This document shows, piece after piece, positions 18,340-27,467 of a stretch of 64,000 bases of DNA. The notes beneath the pieces were generated by a model. It ran no database searches and had not been told where the DNA came from. It worked only from the letters and a program-made list of their open reading frames with translations. Each line of letters opens with the position of its first letter. The first letter of the stretch is position 1. The position numbers were made by a program, and so were the translations under genes. The stretch is from positions 186,001-250,000 of the forward strand of contig NZ_WTTB01000001.1 in the NCBI RefSeq assembly GCF_009828835.1. Reading direction: 5' to 3'. Source of the stretch: Erysipelothrix urinaevulpis. Its GTDB lineage: Bacteria; Bacillota_I; Bacilli_A; Erysipelotrichales; Erysipelotrichaceae.

Positions 18340-18711
18340 ATGCTTCAAAAACAAAGTTCGGTAGCTGTATACCGTCAAATTATTGATTACTTTGAACATG
18401 AGATTGCATCGGGAAGAATGATAGCAGGACAGCGTATAGAGTCAATTAGGTCATTGGCTGTGTCATTTAAAGTCAATCCGAATACAGTCCAAAAAGCATT
18501 GAACGAACTTGAAAGAGACCAGTTAATATTTACCGATAGAACGAATGGTAAATTTGTTACAGAAGATGAAGAGATGATTGTTAAATTAAGAGACAAGTTA
18601 GGTCATGACATCGGAAAAATTGTATTACAACAAGCAACAATGCTGGGCTTATCATTTTCTGAGACAATGACACTGATTCAAGATGTCTGGGAGGAAACGA
18701 ATCATGAATAA
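18340..18711 (+). CDS. GntR-family (YtrA-type) repressor
   Basis: A short 123-residue GntR regulator. A winged-helix domain (about 8-75, VNPNTVQKALNELERD) is followed by only a small helical tail, the YtrA subfamily layout. Such repressors are normally the first gene of the ABC operon they control, as here. ATG 18340 follows AGGAGGTGCGCA. The upstream region holds GTAGTACAC, which could be half an operator. It overlaps the next gene by 8 bases. Confidence 0.87.
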   Translation: MLQKQSSVAVYRQIIDYFEHEIASGRMIAGQRIESIRSLAVSFKVNPNTVQKALNELERDQLIFTDRTNGKFVTEDEEMIVKLRDKLGHDIGKIVLQQATMLGLSFSETMTLIQDVWEETNHE

Positions 18712-19402
18712 CATATTAGAAATAAAGAATGTTAATATGCACTATGGGAAGAAGCGTGTGTTAACGAATATTAATTTAGAATTAGAACCTGGAAAAATTG
18801 TTGGCTTATGTGGACCAAACGGTGCAGGTAAAACGACACTTATTAAAATCATTGTTGGTTTATTAAAGGATTTCAAAGGGGAAGTCAAAATCAACGATAA
18901 AAAGATTGGTGCAGAAACCAAAGCTGTTGTTTCATATTTGCCTGATGTTGAATATCTCGATTCGAATATGACGGCACAAAAAATTTCATCACTTTATAAA
19001 GATATGTATGCTGATTTTGATATGGCTTTATTAGAAGATTTGTTTATTAAGATGAAGTTAGATGGCAGAATGCCAGTAGGCCAAATGTCTAAGGGGATGA
19101 GAGAAAAATTTCAATTAGCACTGTGCCTTTCACGTAAAGCGGATGTGTATGTTCTTGATGAGCCCATTGCTGGTGTAGACCCTGCATCCCGTGATTCAAT
19201 TATTGAAACAATTATTGAAACATATACAAAGGATGCGTTGTTATTAATATCAACACATTTAATTCAAGATATTGAACCAGTATTAGAAGAAGTCATTTTC
19301 TTAAAAGAAGGTTCAGTTGTGTTACATCAAAACTGTGATGATCTTCGTGAGGAACGAGGAATGTCAGTGGATGGAGTGTTTAGGGAGGAATTCAAATGGT
19401 AG
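18704..19402 (+). CDS. ABC transporter ATP-binding protein (YtrB-like)
   Basis: A 232-residue ATPase with Walker A CGPNGAGKTT, a signature-like MSKGM in place of LSGGQ, and Walker B VYVLDEPIAGVD. The MSKGM form is common among single-domain ATPases of ABC-2 exporters. ATG 18704 follows GGAGGAAACGAATC; it overlaps the gntR stop. Forms a transporter with the downstream membrane protein. Related ytr-type operons respond to wall-active antibiotics or export membrane-active compounds; that is family knowledge, not shown here. Confidence 0.88.
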   Translation: MNNILEIKNVNMHYGKKRVLTNINLELEPGKIVGLCGPNGAGKTTLIKIIVGLLKDFKGEVKINDKKIGAETKAVVSYLPDVEYLDSNMTAQKISSLYKDMYADFDMALLEDLFIKMKLDGRMPVGQMSKGMREKFQLALCLSRKADVYVLDEPIAGVDPASRDSIIETIIETYTKDALLLISTHLIQDIEPVLEEVIFLKEGSVVLHQNCDDLREERGMSVDGVFREEFKW

Positions 19403-20202
19403 GAAAATTAATAAAACATGATTTGATTGACTCGAGTCGTGCATACTTGCCTGTCTTTGGTCTTATCTTATTAGGGACATTAATCTCAATTTCTTTGATG
19501 ATTATTTCTCAAGATCCTAATAGTGTGTTATCACTGATTACATCGCTTCTAAGCATTGTTTTATTTGGTTTAATGGTTGCTGTGACCGTAATGTCAATTA
19601 AAGCAAGCATTTACGTCCTTTATACAAGTTTATATAAGGAAAAAGCTTATCGTTTATTTACATTACCTGTAAAAACTTGGCAAATTCTTGTATCGAAAAT
19701 AATTACATCTATTATTTGGAATGTTTTAGTTAGTATCGGTGTGTTGATTTCAATGTTAATCATCGTGACATCAACGGGATTCAATTTCTTTGAAATTTTA
19801 GCGGGTCTAGGTGAAGGCTTGAAAATATTCTTTGAAAATGTTCAGCCTGGAATCTATATTTCATTCTTCTTCAATGTGATTTTGGATGCATTGATGGGAT
19901 CCATGGTTATTTTATTTGCTGGTAGTTTAGCTAATTCAAGCTTTATCCGTAAAAATCGTGGGATTGTGACGTTCGCAATTGTTTTAATCACAATGATGGT
20001 TATTGGTCAACTATCAGGAATATTTGAGGCAAACTTTTTCTCAGTGCTTTCTCGTTTTAGTTACCAAGGTATGCTCGATGGAACAACTCGAATTCATATT
20101 TTTGATTTCTTTTGGGTGTTCATGTATCAGATTTTATTGATATCAGCCTTTGTGTTTGGAACATTGTGGTTGTGGGAAAATAAATTAGAAGTAACATTAT
20201 AA
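19396..20202 (+). CDS. ABC-2-like membrane permease
   Basis: A 268-residue membrane protein with about six hydrophobic segments, the first near 17-37 and the last near 240-260. It overlaps the ATPase gene (ATGGTAG), so it is almost surely that transporter's membrane subunit. No family-specific catalytic motif is expected. Third and last gene of the GntR-controlled operon, followed by a terminator. Confidence 0.82.
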   Translation: MVGKLIKHDLIDSSRAYLPVFGLILLGTLISISLMIISQDPNSVLSLITSLLSIVLFGLMVAVTVMSIKASIYVLYTSLYKEKAYRLFTLPVKTWQILVSKIITSIIWNVLVSIGVLISMLIIVTSTGFNFFEILAGLGEGLKIFFENVQPGIYISFFFNVILDALMGSMVILFAGSLANSSFIRKNRGIVTFAIVLITMMVIGQLSGIFEANFFSVLSRFSYQGMLDGTTRIHIFDFFWVFMYQILLISAFVFGTLWLWENKLEVTL

Positions 20203-20234
20203 AAATATGACCTCCACTTGGAGGTCATATTTTT
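20201..20234. terminator. Bidirectional terminator
   Basis: A perfect 15-bp stem (AAAAATATGACCTCC with GGAGGTCATATTTTT) and 4-base loop between converging genes. Confidence 0.92.
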
Positions 20235-20772
20235 ATAATTTAATTGATTGTAAAGGTGTGTGACTTTCAAGGTCTATTAACGATAATTGGCCATTGTGGA
20301 TAAGGCCATAACTTGGCTTATTGTTTTCTTTAGGTAGGCTGATGGAGCCTGGATTGAAAAGAATACCAAAGTTTGTTTTTTCCAACACTGGAATATGTGT
20401 ATGTCCACTAATGTAGATATTTGCATGACGTTCACGTATATCGTCGTTTGGCTGATATAAATGACCGTGAGTAATAAATATCAACTGTTGGTTAGAGTGG
20501 AAATACTGAGAATCGCTCATCATTGGAAAGTTGAGAAGCATTTGGTCGACTTCAGCATCACAATTACCTCTTACAGCAATTACAGGTTTATTGATGTTGT
20601 TCAAAATATCGGAAGTTTCACTTGGGTTGTACTGCTCTAATATTTGATTACGTGGTCCATGGTAGAGGAAATCACCGACAAAAATATATGCATCAATGGG
20701 GTAGGGGCACTTTAAAGCGTCGAGTAAAGAGTCTTTATTGCCGTGGATATCTGAAATAATTTGAATGTTCAT
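20233..20772 (-). CDS. YfcE/MJ0936-type metallophosphoesterase
   Basis: A 179-residue phosphodiesterase with all metal-binding motifs of the calcineurin-like fold: SDIHGN, GDFLYHGPR, GNCD, THGH and SGHTH. YfcE-like enzymes hydrolyse phosphodiesters with Mn; the natural substrate is unclear. It stands alone and convergent with the GntR operon. The ATG at 20772 follows AAGGTGAAG on the minus strand. Confidence 0.9.
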   Translation of the reverse strand: MNIQIISDIHGNKDSLLDALKCPYPIDAYIFVGDFLYHGPRNQILEQYNPSETSDILNNINKPVIAVRGNCDAEVDQMLLNFPMMSDSQYFHSNQQLIFITHGHLYQPNDDIRERHANIYISGHTHIPVLEKTNFGILFNPGSISLPKENNKPSYGLIHNGQLSLIDLESHTPLQSIKL

Positions 20773-20880
20773 GTTTAATCTTCACCTTTAAATATAGTAT
20801 ATCCTAAACATGTTTTTATTTATAGTTAATATAATCGAAGCTTTGTGGTAAAATTACTCTATAAGTTAAGGAAGTGTCAA

Positions 20881-21525
20881 ATGAAAGATCAAAGTAAATT
20901 TTTTACCTATTTTATAGTTCTACTCTCTATCGTCGTTATAGGGGTAGGAGGTTTTTTTGCTTATGGCGCTTATGTCGACATGGCAAAGAGTGACACCTTG
21001 CAAGTCAATACGAATGAAGATTACCCTTTAAGAAAGAATGCAACAGATTATCAAAAGACAATCCATGCAGAACTTAAAGCCGCGTTAAAAGAAGAACCAC
21101 AGGACAAAGTGAAAATTGCTGAATTAGTCAGTAAAAATTATATTGCCGATTATTATACCTGGTCCAATAAAATTCGCTTTAATGATGTTGGTGGTTTGGG
21201 TTATGTATCGAAGGACATACGGTCATGGGTCTATGCGAAATCGCTGGATACCTTTTACAATGATGTTCGCTACTATTTAGATACAGAGGAAATTGAAAAG
21301 ACGTTGGAAGTTGAGATGATTGATACATCCACTGAAACAACAAGCATTATGATGGATGAAAAAGAAGTTGTTGCGTATAGTGTTGACGCTTCGTGGAAAT
21401 ATAAAAGCGGTTCAATTCTTGATACCGATGAATTTCAAAGTCATGCATTTATTACGGTCGTTGAAAATGAACAGGGGCTAATTTCTGTGGTGGAGGTAAA
21501 CATTAATGAAGAAAACGAAGAATAG
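20881..21525 (+). CDS. Membrane-anchored extracellular protein of unknown function
   Basis: A 214-residue protein with one N-terminal hydrophobic segment (about 8-30) and a soluble extracellular region of about 185 residues. I recognise no domain. It overlaps the LCP gene by 20 bases and is translated with it, so it probably works with that wall protein. ATG 20881 follows AAGGAAGTG; the frame is open upstream without a good start. Confidence 0.75.
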   Translation: MKDQSKFFTYFIVLLSIVVIGVGGFFAYGAYVDMAKSDTLQVNTNEDYPLRKNATDYQKTIHAELKAALKEEPQDKVKIAELVSKNYIADYYTWSNKIRFNDVGGLGYVSKDIRSWVYAKSLDTFYNDVRYYLDTEEIEKTLEVEMIDTSTETTSIMMDEKEVVAYSVDASWKYKSGSILDTDEFQSHAFITVVENEQGLISVVEVNINEENEE

Positions 21526-23533
21526 TGTCTTTAACTCACCCTTAGCTGGTATAGTTCTTGCTGTTGCAACCAATGTTTTTGTTGTGGCAATTATTTCAAT
21601 GTTAAATCGTTACAGTAAAATTTATAGTCGTTATTATTTCATTGGTGTTTTAATCGCGATACTCGTAACACTCATTATAAATATGTTATTCTTGATTGGT
21701 TATGTGAAACGAAAGAAATCGTTTAGAGTTATGTTTGTCTTATTGTCGTTTGTTCTAACGATTGTTTTGGGACTTGGGACATGGTACATCTATCGTGGGA
21801 ACTCCTCGATTGATAAAATTATCAATGATATGGGCGTTGAAGAACTTGAATTTTCTTTGGTAAGTGTTGATGGAAAAACCACACTGAAAGATCTCCATAA
21901 CCAAAAGATTGCAATTGTTGATAATATCAATCCTGAATTCAAGAAAGAGGTCCAGGATAAAGTTGCAACGTATTCCGAGAATGTTGAATATATAAGCTAT
22001 GATTCTTATAGAGAGTTGTTGCTTGCTGCACGTGCTCAAGAGTATGACTTAATGTTGGTGCCCAAAGATTTTAGAAAATTGTTGAATAGTCCAGCGGATG
22101 AAACATTATTCAAAGACTCTGTCGTTCTTTTAACCTTTAGTCAAAAACAAGACGAGGATGTGAGTGATGTTGATGTGCTCAATGACCCCTTCTCTGTTTT
22201 AATGCTAGGGAATAATGAGGGCTTATCTGACTCAATTATTGTTGCGACCTTTAATCCTAAAACCTTGAAAGTAACGATGACAAGTCTCGCTCGAGATTCA
22301 TATGTGCCGATTGCATGTTATGCGAGTGGATCGTCAGATAAGTTGAATCACTCACGGGGTGTTAGTCGTCAGTGTCTCATTGATACAATTGAAGATTTCT
22401 TAGATATTGAAATTGATTTTTATTTTGAAACTGATTTCTATGCGTTGGTTAAAATTGTTGATACCTTAGGTGGTTTAGAGTTAGAGTCGCCTGTGAGTTT
22501 TAGTGGAAGTTTACCGATTGAAGGTGAAGTTGGTAAATATGAACAAATTAAAGTTGAAAAGGGTAAATATGTTATGAATGGAAAAGAAGCCATTACGTTT
22601 GCTCGTGAACGAGTTCATATGCCCAATGGAGATTTTGATCGTCAATTAAATCAACAATATGTTATTAAAGAATTAGCAACAAAAATATTATCAACACGAA
22701 ATGTTGATACCTTACTCGATGTCTTGGATGTTGCGAAAGATAATATTGTTATGAATATTCCGATTCAAAGTATTTCTGCACTGATGGGTTATTCAATTGA
22801 ACAGATGAATGTATCACCTGTTGATGGAATTGAAACATTTAGAATTGTGCAGTCGCAAGTTGCAGGAACAACCCCAACAATTAATGGCATGTCAGTTGTT
22901 ATGCCGTATACAAAAGATATCCGTCAATCCAATGAGCTTATCAATGGAAATCTTAAGAAGGAAATAAGTCGAAATGACGATAAGTTCTTTAACTTTTCAT
23001 TTAAAGAGCCATATAAATTAGTTTTAGCAGATCCTGATATGGCTGGTGCTTCAGAGAGTACATTGGGTTCAGATAGTTTATTTGAGATGCCTGATTTTAG
23101 TGGTTGGGCATTGGATGAAATTAAATCATGGGGGAATAATCGAGGTATTGCAATTAGGGTAGAAGAAGTTGAGGGATCAACAACAGGACTTCTCAGTCAA
23201 AATCCTACTTCCAGTACCATGTCGTCTCGACCAAGCGAAGTCTATATCAGATATGGCGTTAAGAAAAAAGAAGTCGAGGTCAGTGAACCCACTGGAAGAA
23301 CCATTGAGATACCGAATATGGTAGGACGTGGAAGAGATGAAATTAGTGCATGGATTAGTGGTTTAAAAGAAGATATTGTTAAGTATCAAATTAAAGAATT
23401 AAGCAATGAAGAAGTTGAAGATGGTATAATATTGAGTCAAAGTGTTGTGGGAACACATACAATTAATGGTAGTATAAATATTGTGTTTGAAGTGAATCGT
23501 CTTGAGAATAGAAATGTTCAGGTGGAAGATTAA
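21506..23533 (+). CDS. LytR-CpsA-Psr (LCP) family protein with C-terminal PASTA-like domains
   Basis: A 675-residue protein. Three N-terminal membrane segments (about 13-33, 43-65, 74-93) precede an accessory region and the LCP domain (about 230-400), with LARDSYVP, DKLNHS and the conserved Arg-rich ARERVHMPNGDFDRQ. LCP proteins transfer undecaprenyl-linked glycopolymers onto peptidoglycan. Two regions after about 525 (FEMPDFSGWALDEI and IEIPNMVGRGRDEI) look like PASTA repeats, which bind peptidoglycan in other proteins. Start follows GGTGGAGG. The LCP-PASTA combination is the point of interest. No wall-polymer genes adjoin it. Confidence 0.87.
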   Translation: MKKTKNSVFNSPLAGIVLAVATNVFVVAIISMLNRYSKIYSRYYFIGVLIAILVTLIINMLFLIGYVKRKKSFRVMFVLLSFVLTIVLGLGTWYIYRGNSSIDKIINDMGVEELEFSLVSVDGKTTLKDLHNQKIAIVDNINPEFKKEVQDKVATYSENVEYISYDSYRELLLAARAQEYDLMLVPKDFRKLLNSPADETLFKDSVVLLTFSQKQDEDVSDVDVLNDPFSVLMLGNNEGLSDSIIVATFNPKTLKVTMTSLARDSYVPIACYASGSSDKLNHSRGVSRQCLIDTIEDFLDIEIDFYFETDFYALVKIVDTLGGLELESPVSFSGSLPIEGEVGKYEQIKVEKGKYVMNGKEAITFARERVHMPNGDFDRQLNQQYVIKELATKILSTRNVDTLLDVLDVAKDNIVMNIPIQSISALMGYSIEQMNVSPVDGIETFRIVQSQVAGTTPTINGMSVVMPYTKDIRQSNELINGNLKKEISRNDDKFFNFSFKEPYKLVLADPDMAGASESTLGSDSLFEMPDFSGWALDEIKSWGNNRGIAIRVEEVEGSTTGLLSQNPTSSTMSSRPSEVYIRYGVKKKEVEVSEPTGRTIEIPNMVGRGRDEISAWISGLKEDIVKYQIKELSNEEVEDGIILSQSVVGTHTINGSINIVFEVNRLENRNVQVED

Positions 23534-23596
23534 TTCTTAGCTTGAAATTTATCAAAGGCTTCATTCATAATGATAAAAAAGATGAGGTTCTGGTAT

Positions 23597-24481
23597 ATGA
23601 AAAAACATGTGTTTATAATTAACCCTGCATCAGGGGTTGGTCGTTATCGAGATGTGCTCTCATGGATTGAGGAATATTTTTATGATTCAAAAGAAGAGTA
23701 TGAAATTCGTTACACGGAATATATAGGGCATGCAAGCGAAGTTGCTCAAGAGTATCATGGTGATGTCATACTGTATGCTGTTGGTGGTGATGGAACAGCC
23801 CATGAAGTTCTCAACGGTATTAATGAAGGTGTTGAGATGGCCGTCATACCTGTCGGTACGGGAAATGATTTTTGGAAAATGATTCAATATGATAAAGATC
23901 TTCGCTCTGTTTTATTTGATACCATCGAAGGTGAAGTGCGTGAAATAGATATTGGTTTAGCCAATGGTCGTAAGTTTCTAAATTGTGCAAATCTTGGCTT
24001 GGATGCGGAAGTTAATAAATATGTAAACAGTATCCGTCATCCTTTGTTTCCACGAAAAATTATCTATATCTTTGCAGCATTTAAAGAGTTAGTAAAATAT
24101 AAGCCGATTGAAATTGAAGTAGAAATTAACGGTAGTATTGAGAAACATCGTATCATTCTTAGTTCGTTTATGAATGGTAAATGGTATGGTGGTGGTTTCA
24201 AAAGTGCTCCACTTGCACAATTAGATGATCAAAAGCTCGATGTCTGTTTAATTGAGGATATCCCTTTAAGAAGAATATGGGGACTTGTTCCTAAATATTA
24301 TCGAGGAAAACATCTTGATATTCCTGAAGTTACTTATCAACAAGTTTCTTCTGTCCGATTGAAAAGTGAGACGTTTATTACGTTGGGATGTGATGGAGAA
24401 TTATTTGAATATGATGACATATCAATTTCTATTGCACCCGATAGACTTAAATTTAGAATTCCAAAAGGTTCAAGCATTTGA
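23597..24481 (+). CDS. Diacylglycerol/lipid kinase family protein (DgkB/YegS-type)
   Basis: A 294-residue kinase with the NPASGVGR opening, GGDGTAHEVLNGI (near 67) and PVGTGNDFWK, the hallmarks of the DAGK catalytic domain. It probably phosphorylates diacylglycerol or a related lipid, recycling it from polymer-anchoring reactions. The start at 23597 is the best of several in-frame ATGs (23570, 23582), with GAGG 11 bases upstream, but remains uncertain. It follows the LCP gene by 63 bases. Confidence 0.87.
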   Translation: MKKHVFIINPASGVGRYRDVLSWIEEYFYDSKEEYEIRYTEYIGHASEVAQEYHGDVILYAVGGDGTAHEVLNGINEGVEMAVIPVGTGNDFWKMIQYDKDLRSVLFDTIEGEVREIDIGLANGRKFLNCANLGLDAEVNKYVNSIRHPLFPRKIIYIFAAFKELVKYKPIEIEVEINGSIEKHRIILSSFMNGKWYGGGFKSAPLAQLDDQKLDVCLIEDIPLRRIWGLVPKYYRGKHLDIPEVTYQQVSSVRLKSETFITLGCDGELFEYDDISISIAPDRLKFRIPKGSSI

Positions 24482-24504
24482 GTTAAAAAATAAAAAGTGT
24501 ATGA

Positions 24505-24510
24505 TATAAT
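24505..24510 (+). promoter_or_regulatory. Extended -10 promoter of trxA
   Basis: TGATATAAT (24502-24510) is a perfect extended -10, 27 bases before the trxA start. The -35 is not recognisable. Confidence 0.55.
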
Positions 24511-24536
24511 TGTATTTGTTAAAGGAGGACGTATCG

Positions 24537-24842
24537 ATGAAAAATGTTACAAAAGATAATTTTAATACAGAAATTGAAAATGGCGTAGTTTTAGTTGATT
24601 TTTATGCAGACTGGTGTGGACCATGTAAAATGATTTCACCAATCTTGTCAGAGTTATCAACAGAGCTCGAAGGTGAAGCGGCAATTGTTAAAGTTAATGT
24701 CGACGAAGAAAGTGAATTAGCACAACGTTTCGATGTTATGTCAATTCCGACCTTAATTCTATTCAAAGATGGTAAACCAGTTGGAAGACAAACAGGATTT
24801 TTACCAAAACCTGAATTAGAAAAATTTATTAAATCTGCTTAA
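24537..24842 (+). CDS. trxA: Thioredoxin
   Basis: A 101-residue thioredoxin with the redox motif WCGPCK (Cys27 and Cys30) and the cis-Pro segment SIPTL. Reduces protein disulfides in the cytoplasm using thioredoxin reductase (not in this window). ATG 24537 follows AAAGGAGGACGTATCG; the frame opens at 24510 without a ribosome binding site. Monocistronic between its own promoter and terminator. Confidence 0.96.
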   Translation: MKNVTKDNFNTEIENGVVLVDFYADWCGPCKMISPILSELSTELEGEAAIVKVNVDEESELAQRFDVMSIPTLILFKDGKPVGRQTGFLPKPELEKFIKSA

Positions 24843-24857
24843 TAACTAAACTATTTT

Positions 24858-24893
24858 AAAGAACTATCACGTATCAGTGGTAGTTCTTTTTTT
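24858..24893 (+). terminator. Terminator after trxA
   Basis: AAGAACTATCAC and GTGGTAGTTCTT pair (one wobble) across a 6-base loop, followed by a long T-run. Confidence 0.88.
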
Positions 24894-24943
24894 ATCATCA
24901 TTTCGTGGGTAATATAGAAAAATAAAAAAATATATTAAAGGTC

Positions 24944-24971
24944 TTGATTTTTCATTGTAAAAACGTATAAT
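24944..24971 (+). promoter_or_regulatory. Promoter of the pot operon
   Basis: TTGATT (24944-24949), a 16-base spacer and TATAAT (24966-24971), 60 bases before the regulator start. Confidence 0.7.
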
Positions 24972-24990
24972 AAATATTGAGTTTTACAAT
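24954..24990 (+). promoter_or_regulatory. Candidate operator: inverted repeat around the pot -10
   Basis: ATTGTAAAA at 24954-24962 and its exact reverse complement TTTTACAAT at 24982-24990 flank the -10 box with 19 bases between them. The placement suits self-repression by the XRE-cupin protein encoded next. The regulator link is inferred. Confidence 0.5.
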
Positions 24991-25030
24991 ACTAATTAAT
25001 AAGTTTACTTTTACTAAACGAGGTGATGGA

Positions 25031-25564
25031 ATGGATATAGGAAAAAAGCTTCGAGAATATCGAGTGATGAATGATTTGACTCAAGAAGAATTAGCAAGTC
25101 GTTGCGAATTATCAAAAGGATTTCTCTCACAAATAGAGAATGATTTGACTTCACCGTCAATCTCAACACTCAATGACATCGTTGAAGCGTTGGGAATAGA
25201 TCTGGCAACCTTCTTTACCGTTGATAAAGAAGAACAGGTTGTATTTACTGAAGAAGATTATTTTATTGATGAACAAGAAGATCTCATTACAACATGGATT
25301 GTACCGAATGCACAAAAGAATATGATGGAACCAGTTATGTTGAGGATCAAGGGTGGATCACAATCGCAATGTGTTGATCCGTTTGAAGGTGAGGCGTTTG
25401 GTTTTATTTTAGAAGGTCACTTAACTTTATCATTTGGTGATGAGAGTTTATCAATTGAAAAAGGTGAAACATTTTACTTGGAAGGAAATAAATCACATTA
25501 TTTGAAAAATGAGACGGGTGAAGATGCTGTATTAATATGGGTATCAACACCACCAATTTTTTAG
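25031..25564 (+). CDS. XRE-family regulator with cupin domain (PuuR-like)
   Basis: A 177-residue regulator. The N-terminal helix-turn-helix (about 1-60, GFLSQIENDLTSPSISTL) is joined to a C-terminal cupin barrel (about 105-175), where effectors bind. This architecture commonly controls polyamine uptake and breakdown genes, which fits the potABCD genes that follow after 9 bases. ATG 25031 follows GAGGTGATGGA; the frame is open upstream through the promoter and is not used. A perfect 9-bp inverted repeat spans its promoter. Confidence 0.88.
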   Translation: MDIGKKLREYRVMNDLTQEELASRCELSKGFLSQIENDLTSPSISTLNDIVEALGIDLATFFTVDKEEQVVFTEEDYFIDEQEDLITTWIVPNAQKNMMEPVMLRIKGGSQSQCVDPFEGEAFGFILEGHLTLSFGDESLSIEKGETFYLEGNKSHYLKNETGEDAVLIWVSTPPIF

Positions 25565-25573
25565 GAGGTAGTT

Positions 25574-26620
25574 ATGATGGAAGCGTTAATTGAATTTAAA
25601 AATATTGTTAAAAGTTTTGATGATCAAATTGTTCTAAAGAGTTTAAATTTAGAAATATTTGAGAATGAGTTTGTGACGTTGTTAGGACCTTCAGGTTGTG
25701 GGAAGACAACGCTACTTAGAATCTTGGGAGGATTTTTAGAACAAAATTCTGGAGAAGTATATTTTGAAGGGATTGAGATTAGCTCAGTTCCTGCTTATAA
25801 AAGAGAAATTAACACAGTCTTTCAAAGGTATGCATTGTTTCCACATATGGATGTTTTTGAGAATATAGCATTCGGACTTCGTATAAAAAAAGAAAGCGAT
25901 GAAGTCATTGATCAGAAAGTAAGTAAGATGTTGAAATTAGTTGGTCTTGAAGGGTTTGAGGAACGTGAAGTAACATTACTATCTGGGGGTCAACAACAAC
26001 GTGTTGCGATTGCAAGGGCGCTGGTTAATGAACCAATGGTCTTATTGTTAGATGAACCGCTTGGGGCTCTTGATTTAAAATTAAGAAAAGAAATGCAAAA
26101 AGAATTAAAAGAAATTCAAGAAAATGTTGGTATCACGTTTATTTATGTAACCCATGATCAAGAAGAAGCATTAACAATGTCTGATAAGATTGTTGTGCTC
26201 AATGAAGGTGAAATTCAACAAATTGGAAGTCCGATGGATGTATACAACGAACCGGAAAATCGATTTGTTGCAACGTTTATTGGAGATTCTAACATCATCG
26301 AAGCGACCATGGTTGAAGATTTTAAAGTAAGCTTTGATGATCAAGAATTTGCTTGTGTTGATCAAGGTTTTAAAGAAAATCAAGAGGTTGATGTTGTGAT
26401 TCGACCTGAAGATATTGATATTGTTGAAGTTGGGAAAGGGACCATACAAGGAGTTGTTGATTCAGTTCTATTCAAAGGTGTTCATTATGAGATTGTTGTA
26501 GTAACAAGTCATAGAGAATTCAAAATTCATACGACAGATGTTCAAGAAGAAGGAAAAACCGTTGATATTCAATTTGGACCTGAGGATATTCACGTAATGG
26601 ATGTATTGGAGGCCTACTAA
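25574..26620 (+). CDS. potA: Spermidine/putrescine ABC transporter ATPase PotA
   Basis: A 348-residue importer ATPase. Walker [10 protein letters not shown] (about 39), signature LSGGQQQR, Walker [12 protein letters not shown] and switch THDQEEA are intact, followed by a C-terminal TOBE-type domain. Energises uptake of polyamines with PotB, PotC and PotD. ATG 25574 follows TAGGAGGTAG; a second ATG three bases on is possible. potB starts one base after its stop. Confidence 0.94.
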   Translation: MMEALIEFKNIVKSFDDQIVLKSLNLEIFENEFVTLLGPSGCGKTTLLRILGGFLEQNSGEVYFEGIEISSVPAYKREINTVFQRYALFPHMDVFENIAFGLRIKKESDEVIDQKVSKMLKLVGLEGFEEREVTLLSGGQQQRVAIARALVNEPMVLLLDEPLGALDLKLRKEMQKELKEIQENVGITFIYVTHDQEEALTMSDKIVVLNEGEIQQIGSPMDVYNEPENRFVATFIGDSNIIEATMVEDFKVSFDDQEFACVDQGFKENQEVDVVIRPEDIDIVEVGKGTIQGVVDSVLFKGVHYEIVVVTSHREFKIHTTDVQEEGKTVDIQFGPEDIHVMDVLEAY

Positions 26621-26621
26621 G

Positions 26622-27467
26622 ATGAAGTCATATAAATCATTAGTGTTTCCGTACTTAACATGGATGACTATCTTTGTTATGTTACCTATGTTACTCATTA
26701 CATTGTATGCTTTTACTCAATCAGGTAATGCAGTTATATCATTGGAATTTACTTTCGCAAATTTTAAAAAGTTTTTAGATCCGGTATTTCTAAAAGTTCT
26801 CTATAATTCGTTGAAGATTGCTGCAATCACAACAGTGATTTGCTTGATTATCGGATACCCCCTTGCATACATTATTTCTAAGCAAACAGATCGTATGCAG
26901 ACATTGTTGATTCTTTTGGTTACGATTCCAATGTGGATCAATATGATGGTTCGTACTTATGCATGGATAAGCATCTTGTCAGATGTTGGAATTATTAATA
27001 ACTTTTTAGGGATTTTTGGTTTAGGTCCTGTCAAAATGATGTACACCGATTTTGCTGTTATTGTTGGTATGGTTTATAACTTCTTGCCATTTATGATTAT
27101 TCAAATCTATACGGTGCTTGCGAAAATGGATCATTCAATCATTGATGCAAGTTATGATTTGGGTGCAAATCGTTTTGAAACGTTTACAAAGGTTATTTTT
27201 CCGTTGTCGTTGTCGGGTGTCATTTCAGGTATTACATTGGTTTTCTTGCCAGCGATTTCGACCTTCGTTATTCCACAGTTTTTAGGAGGAGGGTCTTATG
27301 TTTTAATTGGTAACCTAATTGAAACACAATTTATCTCGGTAGGTGATTATCATTTTGGAAGTGCGATATCGTTAATCTTAGCCTTGCTTATGATGTTGTC
27401 ACTTCACTTTGCAAATAAGTTTGAGGAACGTGAATCTTCCATCAATAAGAAAAGGAGGATAGCATGA
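26622..27467 (+). CDS. potB: Spermidine/putrescine ABC permease PotB
   Basis: A 281-residue inner permease with six hydrophobic segments and the EAA-type loop DASYDLGANRFETF that contacts the ATPase. ATG 26622 follows GGAGGCCTACTAAG. It overlaps potC by ATGA. The assignment as PotB follows its place in the operon and the family. Confidence 0.92.
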   Translation: MKSYKSLVFPYLTWMTIFVMLPMLLITLYAFTQSGNAVISLEFTFANFKKFLDPVFLKVLYNSLKIAAITTVICLIIGYPLAYIISKQTDRMQTLLILLVTIPMWINMMVRTYAWISILSDVGIINNFLGIFGLGPVKMMYTDFAVIVGMVYNFLPFMIIQIYTVLAKMDHSIIDASYDLGANRFETFTKVIFPLSLSGVISGITLVFLPAISTFVIPQFLGGGSYVLIGNLIETQFISVGDYHFGSAISLILALLMMLSLHFANKFEERESSINKKRRIA

